A DNA stretch of 64,000 bases, from the NCBI RefSeq assembly GCF_049243985.1, contig NC_135386.1:18754202-18818201 (forward strand), written 5' to 3'. The position numbers and the translations under genes were made by a program. The notes under the pieces were generated by a model, which was not told the DNA's origin, ran no database searches, and saw only the letters and a list, made by a program, of their open reading frames with translations. Source of the stretch: Paroedura picta (lineage: Eukaryota > Chordata > Lepidosauria > Squamata > Gekkonidae). Of this stretch, positions 57,064 through 64,000 are shown one piece after another (the first letter of the stretch is position 1; every line of letters begins with the position of its first letter).

Positions 57064-60000
57064 GTGAGCTGGGGGGGGGAGAGGAGGGACGACACACCAG
57101 CCATGTCCAAAATTCCACCTGTGGCCTCTTTGCAGATCCCGCCAGTGGTCTGCATTTTGGAAACTTGCTGGTCTGGGACTGTATTAAATAAATAAAATGA
57201 AGATGCCCCCAGTGAGGTGCTGCTTTGCGCCTTCAGGTGCTCAATCGGCTTGGGCCTTCGGAATGTTTCCTTCGGAAGAAGAACAGGAGAGGTCGACTGA
57301 TAACAGCACCCTTTTCTCAGCTCCCTCCGTGTTTTGCTTAATGGGAAAAAGCAGCATGGCGGGTAGGGGGAAGTTGGCTTGGGGCTTGGCCTGGCAAAAG
57401 TTAAGGTCTTAAAACACCCTCGAATAGCTCTGTGCTTTGTAAAATGTTGTTATGGGGACCTCAGTTCCTTTCAAAATGTGCGCCATTTTTGTGTCAGGAA
57501 TCTCCTTTTCTGTAAAGTCCTGTCTATTAGAACTCGTATTGATTTTCATTTTTACCCTCACCTTTCTCTAAAGAGGGCAGGGGAGTGAGTGCATAGCCCC
57601 CTCCTCCTCCTCCAGTTTTCACAACAGCCCTGTGAGGTAGGTTAGACTGAATGCAGGTGACTGACCCAAGGCAGAGTAGGGATTTGAACTCGTGGCTCCC
57701 AGGTCCTAGACCGACAGTCTGACTTCCACACTGGCTCTTTTTGGGTAGGGATTCGACGTAATGGAGCAGCTGCACAAAATATGTTTCTACACCAGTGAGC
57801 AGCCTGTCCGGGACTTCTTGGTGAGTGAAGAAAGCCTTATGTTCGGGGGCTTTTTATGGGGTCTGATGGCAGCCTCCCTCCGCACTTGGTCGATCCACCT
57901 GAGTGTTCCCTTTTCTTTGGCAACCCCAGCAGAACTCTCTGCCCGGTCATCAGCACCTGTGCTGCACATGCAGCAAATTCCCCTCCCCACCCCCTGGCCA
58001 GTCCTTTGCTCTTCTTCCTGATGGGTCGCCAGTCTCTTTTCGGCTTGGGAGGCTCACCGATGTTTAACTCTTTCCAGGTGAAAGTGCTACAAGAGGAAAA
58101 TTACTTTTCAGAGTCTGAAGAGGAAATCATCAGCTTCGTATACCAGCTGGAGAATGCTTACTCACGGGTTTCTTGGGAGAACACTCCCAAGTGTTCTGAC
58201 TTCCCGGTCAGGTAATAAATCCACAGCCATATTTTTGGGGGGGAAACAAATCAGGGGTGTGGTGGGCGCAACAGACCATGGCGGGGGTCTCCGGCCTTTT
58301 TGAGTGGCGTCTTTCAGATCCTCACTCATGAGGATGGATGGCTGCTGCAGGAGGTAGAGAGTGAGGTCATGCCTGACCTTCATAGTCTCTCCTCAACCTT
58401 TAAGGCAGAAGATGTGATTGGCAGGATGTCTTTTATCTGCACGGACAATCGGAAGCCCCGGGTGGTGGGGTTGGGGTTGCAGAACCTCCAAGTGATGGGT
58501 TAGCCCCCCTGCCCTCTCCCCTCAAAGAAACAGCCTCACGGAGATGTGTTTTCCTCATCCTCAGGCAGCGGGCGAAGGAAAAGGATCCGTCCGGCCACAC
58601 GGCTGCTTGGGATGCACTACTGAATTGTGATAAGGACCGCGTCCATAATGAAGAGCACAGAGTGATGCTAAACTGGGCTCAGTCGTGGGATCCGGTCACT
58701 CGAGAGATTGTCCTCCTGCCCACGCGTTCCCCTGAAGGCAAGGAGGGTTCTGTCGTGTGGCTGCAGGGCTCTTCCGGACTGGGCTTTGGGCACTGGGAGT
58801 CCTGGGGAAGTGGATAGAAATGCAGTGCAGTCTAGGCAATCATGAACATAAGAAGAGGCCCTGCTGGATCAGACCAATGAGGATCCATCTCATCCAGCCT
58901 TCTGTCTCACTCTCAGTCAGCCCCAGGGCACAGAGGCCAAGTCTTTCCCTTGGTGCTGCTTTCTGGCTCTGGGCCTTGTGATGTTTCTCCTTATTCTACC
59001 CTGGTTGCTTTTATTATTCCCCGTTGATAACATCCTGACCTTGTAGATGTGCACAGCTGAGGCAGTCCGTGCCGTGATGACGTATTCCTATATATTTTCT
59101 GTGAACACAGAATTCAAGGCATGCCCTCCAGAGGTTCTTTGGATGTATTTGTCATCCTGGCACGACTGGAGCAAGCTCAGTTCCTGGATTGCAAGCGGCC
59201 AGTCGGAGGGTGGCATCGGGGGCTGGCCAGCGCTGACCCCGGAGGCCCTCGACAGAAGCACCCGGTGCAGCTGGTACATGAGACACGCGATATTGGACCG
59301 CCTGGCTCGGTAGGTGCCTTCTCCCAAGCAAGGGTCCCGCTGCTGCCAGGCTTTCCCACGGTCCCTGGCCAGGCCGCTGCGTGCTCCGCATACAACTGCG
59401 GCTGTCTTCTTCTTGACAGAAACGGGGTTTTTGCACCGTCGGAAGTAGAAGATTTCACCGGCCTTCTCCAGAGGCTGGCTCTGGCTGGAGGCGTGATGCA
59501 GGACCCACAGCCTGTCCCAGAATTCTCGTCCCCCGGGGGCTTCGATTTCCATGCCTGTTTTGCCCTTTACTGCTTAGACCACGGACTGAACCATCTGCTC
59601 TACACCTATTTAGACTATTATCGGTAGGCATTTATTACAAAAGTAATTGCTGCACATGTATGGATCTCATCGGATCTCAGAAGCTCAGCAGGTTCGGCCT
59701 CTGTTAGTACGTGGAGGGGAAGTCCCGGGTTGCTGTGCAGAGGCAGACAAGGGCAAACAGCTCTTGAAAGCCCTGCGGGGTCACTGTGAGTCAGTCAGTG
59801 GCCATTTGACAACAACAGCAAAAGAAAGCAAGAAAGCGGTTGATAAAAAAGTGTGTCCTGTGACGCTCGTGTATTTGCTGGGTTCCAGTTCTGCAACTTG
59901 CATAGCTGGACCCTCAAAGCTCCCAGGAGAACTTGTAGGCGTTTGGGCGGGCATTTTAAAAACAGCCACCCCGTTTGGGCCCTTGGCATTGGCTTCCTGC

Positions 60001-63000
60001 AGACGAAGGAGGAAGGTTCTTCCCTCAGCCTTTCTCCTGGGTCTTCTCCCGGTTGCCCCCAGCATGCTGTGGCCTGAAGCTGAGATTATTGTGTCTTTGG
60101 TTTCTTTCAAGCTTGTTTCCTTCCAACTGTCCCATTTTGGGGGATCAGGCCCTCCATGAAGCTCACCCATGGTTTGAATTCCTCGTGAGGTGCCGAGACA
60201 TCGCCAGCCGACCCGGAGGTAGGTAGGCCTCACTATTTGGGACGCCATAGCAGGACCCATCTCGGTGTCAGGATGGTTCCAGACGAGGTTGCACTCCCCA
60301 CCCCTGCAAGGGTCAGGTTGGCAGCTGTGGGGGAGGGGGCTCCTGGGCAGGGCCTTGTTCCTCGATGTCCAGGGGGCTTTCTGGATAGGCAGGATAGGCA
60401 GGCCACACACCCTTTTCAGCCTGATGGTTAAGACTTCAAGGTCACTCATAACAATTGTCTGCATTTTAACTTTCTCTTTTCTTCAGCCCCCTGAAAGACC
60501 AGTTATGGGGCAGAGACGCAGCATGTGAATATTTCAAATAACCAGTCAGTTTGGAATAAAAGGTGTTCATTGTTCATTCTCCCCACCCCCACCCCGCCCC
60601 CCTTCCAGAGGCAGAGATGATTTTTCAGGCTAGTCTGGCCAATGCCCAAATCTTGATTCCCAGCAACCAGGCCAGCGTGAGCACCATGCTTCTGGAAGGA
60701 CGGACGCTTCTGGCCCTGGCGACCACCATGTATGCTCCAGGAGGAATTGACCAGGTGGGTCGGAAGGGCACTCTTCCCATAGACTGGCAGAAAACGTCGG
60801 GGGTGGGGGTGGCATCCCCTTAGCAGCCTCGACATGGCTGGAGCCTGTTCTGAGCCTTTCTGGTGTAGATGGAGCCTCCAGTCAGGTATAAAGGACCTTC
60901 TGTGGCTAGTCAGTGCAACAATCCATTCCTCTTTCTTTGCAAGTCTCAGCAGTAGCAGCTGCTTCTTTGTAGGATCCCCCCCCCCCCAGTCTTCAGGTTA
61001 CAACGAGACTCATGCTTGTCTTTTGCTGAGCCAGACTCCCATATCCGCTTTTCTCGTATTCTTGGCAGGTTCTTCAGGATGGGAGTGGAGGAGAGAGTCC
61101 TCCCAAGAAGGTGGATGCCCAACTGCTCAGGATGGCCCTTGCTCCATACCCCAAGCTCAGAGCCGCCCTCTTCTCTCCACTGGCCTCTCATGGCACCGTG
61201 CCTCTGGACCTCTCTCTGTACCATCTCCTGCAGGTACCCTCGCTGCTGCCCTCCTGCTCCCAGCTCTATGGGCTGCAGCTCCACTCCAGGCATGCGGGGC
61301 TCCAGTGCTTGGTTCTCTCCATGCCCAGTCTCCAGTCTTGTCCCCTCTTAGTTGCAGCTGTGTGGCATTTCCGCCAGACTGGAAGCTGGTCTGACTCCAC
61401 CTTCTTCCTGGTGTTGAAACAAGAAAGTCAGATTATTGTGGAAAGCAGACTGCTTGATTATCCCACCGATCACATTCACGGCAGGTTCTGATTCGGTGCA
61501 AGGGACCAAAAGAGAACCTCTCCTGTCTTAATAAAGGGCTCTGCTGCCTGAGCTGCATAGAGTTAGTCTGTTGACAGAGCAACGTTTGGCTTGTCTCACT
61601 TTCCACAGACCTGAGGGGAGTTACAGGAAGACAATGGAAAAATAGGGGCACCGAACCTGAAAACATGGTTTTAATTTACGAGCCAAGCGGAAATGAAGGG
61701 GGAAATGTCACCTTCCAAACCCCATAGATGATTCCTTTCATGCTGTCTTTAGCGGCCTTCTTGGGTGTGGACGAGGCTCATACATTTGAGCCTGTTACTT
61801 TGCCGCATGTACTGAATTAATACTGCATTTGTGCATTGCTTGAAACCCTCCTGCAAGTTTTGTCAGTGTTGCTTGTTTAGGATTGTTTTCTAACTTTCCA
61901 GGCATTAGCTCCATTCGATCCTGCTAAATTGTTTGGGTGGCAGCCGGCAAATTCTCTTGCCATGCCCGGTAAGTAACTTTCAGCACCTCAGGACCCCGTC
62001 AGAGTCAGGGTAGGTCACCTCTAGGTGTATTCTGTGAAGCTGGCCTCTTTTGGAAGCTGCTGAGGGATGCTTCTTGAGCAAGAACAGTCTTCTGGGGTTT
62101 CACTGCCCCAACTGGTCTTCTGAGTGGAACAACAGCGGATTGGACTGGATGGCCTCTGTGGGCCCTTCCAACCCGGTGAGTCCACGAGTCTAAGTAAATG
62201 GGGGTTGGGTTAATAGGAATAAGGCAGCAGGATGCATGAAGATCACCGTTTGCAAGTTCTCAGTGCCTGAGGCGGGAGAATGGGTGCCAGGGGTCACTCC
62301 TCAGCTGGCAGAAGGTGGCACCAGGAAGGAATTTCGAGGCTGTCCAGTGTTGGGGACAAGCCTCACTCCAAGAGGAAGGCCATGTTTGTTGCTCCTGGGA
62401 TCTTGCTTGGAAACGTTCCCCCAGCCTCAGAGGGGCCTGCTCGGTGTCTTCCCAGGAGCTGTGGAGCAGCACCATCACTTCTACAAGATTGCGGGGGGGG
62501 GGGGGGGTTCCGAGGCACACACCTGGGCCTGAAAGCTTTTTGCTAGACTTGTGAATGGCAGATGGCTGGCTTGCCAGCCGATGAAGGGACCGGAGCTTGA
62601 ATTGCTCCAGTGACCTCACAAGCAAGCGTGGGAGAGAGAGAGTCAGGCATGCAGGCAGCCATGTTGGGCTGAGCAGCAGAACAAAGTTGGACTCGGGGAG
62701 CACCTTTGCTGCCGGCCGCATTCGGCTGGTCCTGGTGGGGCTTGATCTGAGGCCGCTTCGACTTCCCAGCAGATTTTCTTTGTCCTGTCCAGAGGCCGGC
62801 AGCTCCCTCCCTCACTTCTCCTGCCCCAGCCTCGTCAACAAATACGCCGTGATGGAGCGGCTGGACTTTGGCTACTTCTTGCAGCGCGAGCGCCCCTCCT
62901 TCGCCTTTGGGACCTTCCTAGTCCGGCAGCTCCTCAAGAGCCAAGCCCCCCAGCAGCTGTGAGTGCCGGCCCGTGTGGTGGGGCTTGGGCCTCCCAGGGG

Positions 63001-63766
63001 AGCTTGGAGCGGAGTGCGCAGCCAGCCCCTCCCTGCTCCGAGGGCCACGTGGACATTGCCCTTCCTTCCTTTCCAGGCTCCAGCAGGCTGGCCACGAGGC
63101 CTATGCTTTGGCCCTCTCGTGCTTCCACGTCCCTTCGGTGGCTGCTGCCTGTGTCTGTTTTTTGGAATTGCTGGGCCTGGATAGCCTGAAGCTTCGGGTG
63201 GACGTCAAAGTGGCCAACGTGATCTTGAGCTTCATGTCTCGGAGAGAGGAGCCGCAGCACAACTCCATCCGGGAGTCCTTGGGTAGCGTCTTTCGCACTA
63301 TTCTTGCAGTCACTGAAGGGACAGAGAAGCCCAGTGGAGCTGCAGGGGAGTTCAGGGCTTTAAGGGCAGAGTGGCTCAGAAGTGCGGAGCATTGAGCTGA
63401 CCCTCTCGGGCTGTGCCTGGGGATGCGCAAGAGGTTGAGCATCTGTAAGGAGTGCAAAAATCCACAGCCGTGTCAGAATGACTGTAGGGAGACATTGGGG
63501 TATATACCTTAGGATGTTTTTAGCTGCTTGTGTAATAGAGGCTGATTTTTATGCAGGGTGGAGGGTAAGCCGGATGGTGGGGTCACAAGCAGAGTGCCTC
63601 GAGGCCCACCGAGGGAAACAAGGCGGGTCTAAGTGGCTCCTCCTCTTCTGTTCCTAGTTGAAAAGCTGGCTGAGCTGGCGGAGGGAGTAAAAACAGCTGC
63701 CGAAGAGCTCCTGGTCTGCTTGGAGGAAGCGGTTTGGGATAAAGTGGAGCATCAGAACATCAAGAA
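49573..63766 (+). CDS. SPG11: SPG11 (spatacsin), first 23 coding exons, 3' part off window
   Basis: Twenty-three exons in consistent phase give about 1,308 codons, a little over half of spatacsin (human 2,443 residues). Coordinates are in the two entries below. Conservation with human is strong in segments such as LVLFGLTQEEFLNRLIIHGS, NRQLDTVDFFLKNKENLF, CSAIQENDLEAQSKHFSEQL and FLELLGLDSLKLRVDVKVAN. Spatacsin works with spastizin (ZFYVE26) and AP-5 in lysosome reformation and endosomal sorting; human loss causes spastic paraplegia 11. The C-terminal Spatacsin_C region lies beyond the right edge. The reading frame is intact in every exon. One intron (after exon 14) uses a GC donor. Confidence 0.96.
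49865..49978 (+). repeat. Squamate tRNA-SINE 3' end
   Basis: The stretch 'ggttctctcagagctctctcagccccgcccaccacgttcc ... gcgtttggaagccgctttgcg ... ggggtataaaagcca' is the 3' half of the family at 42135. It lies 105 bases inside SPG11 intron 1 and is followed by a C12-type run. Confidence 0.7.
51030..51205 (-). repeat. tRNA-derived SINE unit in tandem
   Basis: Two copies about 109 bases apart share 'ggcagggattgaaccggggacctcctgcctg' (second at about 51170; first at about 51061 as 'gccagggattgaaccagggattttctgcctg'). Read on the minus strand each has a B box (ggttcaatccctg). They lie in SPG11 intron 2. Confidence 0.6.
51682..51701 (+). repeat. (GT)10 microsatellite at SPG11 exon 3 donor
   Basis: A perfect run of ten GT units starts exactly at the inferred donor after GGGAAA, so any of the GTs could be used by the spliceosome. 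Confidence 0.85.
54758..54779 (+). repeat. (GGGGA)n tract in SPG11 intron 7
   Basis: About four and a half pure gggga units; the plus strand could fold into a G-quadruplex. Confidence 0.85.
55580..55599 (+). repeat. (AC)10 microsatellite
   Basis: Pure dinucleotide run in SPG11 intron 9. Confidence 0.9.
57555..57738 (-). repeat. tRNA-derived SINE abutting SPG11 exon 12
   Basis: The plus strand 'cacaacagccctgtgaggtaggttagactga', 'gggatttgaactcgtggctcccaggtcctagaccgacagtctgacttccacactggctct' is the reverse complement of a tRNA-SINE head (B box ggttcaaatccc type; start 'agccagtgtgg'). Its 5' end is about 10 bases before the exon 12 acceptor AG (57747-57748). Confidence 0.75.
57749..63766 (+). 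CDS. SPG11: SPG11 exons 12-23
   Basis: Exons are 57749-57820, 58078-58211, 58565-58737, 59111-59309, 59420-59623, 60112-60218, 60609-60754, 61069-61233, 61902-61968, 62793-62958, 63077-63282 and 63658-63766. They encode, among others, GFDVMEQLHKICFYTSEQPV, NWAQSWDPVTREIVLLPTRS, ALHEAHPWFEFLVRCRDIAS, NAQILIPSNQASVSTMLLEG and RPSFAFGTFLVRQLLKS, all close to human. Exon 14 ends CCTGAAG before GCAAGG, a GC donor, and the join gives SPEEFKA (human SPEEYKS). Exon 12 follows a SINE that reaches to about 12 bases from its AG. Exon 23 ends ...HQNIKK in phase 2, and the next exon is not in the remaining 234 bases. Confidence 0.92.
58845..59045 (+). repeat. Reptile interspersed repeat ('agccctgctggatcagacc' family)
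   Basis: The sequence 'gaacataagaagaggccctgctggatcagaccaatgaggatcc ... agccttctgtctcactctcagtcagccccagggcacagaggccaag' is the same family as 13074-13280. It lies in SPG11 intron 14. Confidence 0.55.
59655..59835 (+). repeat. 5S-rRNA-derived SINE with Bov-B-like tail
   Basis: The head 'cggatctcagaagctcagcaggttcggcctctgttagtacgtgg' is the 5S rRNA internal promoter region. The tail 'gccctgcggggtcactgtgagtcagtcagtggccatttgacaacaaca' resembles the Bov-B LINE-derived end used by Sauria SINEs. This is the 5S-Sauria arrangement known from lizards. It lies in SPG11 intron 16. Confidence 0.7.
62105..62195 (+). mobile_element. CR1 LINE 3' end
   Basis: 'ggattggactggatggcctctgtgggcccttccaacccggtgagtccacgagtctaag' matches the CR1 terminus, with decayed octamer repeats. 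It lies in SPG11 intron 20. Confidence 0.7.
62640..62715 (+). repeat. Palindromic-family repeat fragment
   Basis: 'gcaggcagccatgttgggctgagcagcagaacaaagttggactcggggagcacctttgctg' matches the start of the element family at 16915. It lies in SPG11 intron 20, about 80 bases before exon 21. Confidence 0.5.
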
Positions 63767-64000
63767 GTGAGTCAGCCCTGTCGTTCCAGGCAACCAGAGG
63801 GTTAGTGGCTGGGGCGGGGGCGGCAGACCGACTTCTCACCAGTTACCACGTTGTCTCTGTGCAAGGATTTTCCTGAGGGAGGGTGACCCTGGTTGTGTGC
63901 ACTTTCCCCGCTTTCCCTTGTGGCCGAGCTGTCTGGAGGGGTGACTTAGCAACACTCTGCTTGTAGCACGCAGTGACTCTTTCAAAGGCCCATAGACGGC

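Noticed and set aside
59660-59720. Possible functional 5S rRNA gene
   Set aside because: Only the internal promoter region is similar and the rest diverges into SINE body and tail; it is a retroposed SINE.

Overview
This window is nuclear DNA of a vertebrate, almost certainly a squamate reptile (lizard or snake; a gecko is possible but not proven). Genes have many small exons with GT-AG introns. The interspersed repeats are of squamate type: tRNA-derived SINEs with a 'ggtataaaagccaactctt' tail, 5S-rRNA-derived SINEs with a Bov-B-like tail, CR1 3' ends, a hAT-like MITE end, and many pure G or C runs of 8-15 bases. Introns are short and the sequence is GC-rich, as in a gene-dense microchromosome. 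There is no bacterial, phage or CRISPR content and I saw no LTR element.

Layout, left to right. (1) 1-7736, minus strand: the 5' seven coding exons of MORF4L1 (MRG15). The MRG domain lies beyond the left edge. (2) 7737-10542: the GC-rich MORF4L1 promoter, repeat debris, and the GC-rich ADAMTS7 promoter. (3) 10543-40664, plus strand: a complete ADAMTS7 gene in 24 coding exons, covering signal/pro region, zinc metalloprotease, disintegrin-like, TSR1, Cys-rich, spacer, TSR2-4, mucin exon, TSR5-8 and PLAC. One frame break lies at a C9 run in the mucin exon. (4) 40665-46987: 3' UTRs and repeat-bearing intergenic DNA, with no recognisable gene. (5) 46988-49418, minus strand: complete CIAO2A (FAM96A) in 5 coding exons. 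(6) 49419-49572: a 154-bp promoter shared head-to-head with (7) SPG11 (spatacsin), plus strand, 49573 to past the right edge. Its first 23 coding exons (about 1,308 codons) are in the window.

The genes are functionally unrelated: a chromatin reader, a secreted protease, a cytosolic Fe-S assembly factor and a lysosome-reformation scaffold. What links them is linkage itself. In human, MORF4L1-ADAMTS7, CIAO2A and SPG11 all lie on 15q but far apart; here they sit within 64 kb.

I found no new biological system. The best second-look items are transposable elements that touch or form splice sites (a CR1 tail at the ADAMTS7 exon 7 donor, SINEs abutting the acceptors of ADAMTS7 exon 21 and SPG11 exon 12), two GC-AG introns, a near-invariant acidic/tyrosine block in the mucin exon, and the compact CIAO2A/SPG11 promoter. 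Exon coordinates were derived by hand from reading frame, phase and splice consensus, and homology rests on remembered human proteins.
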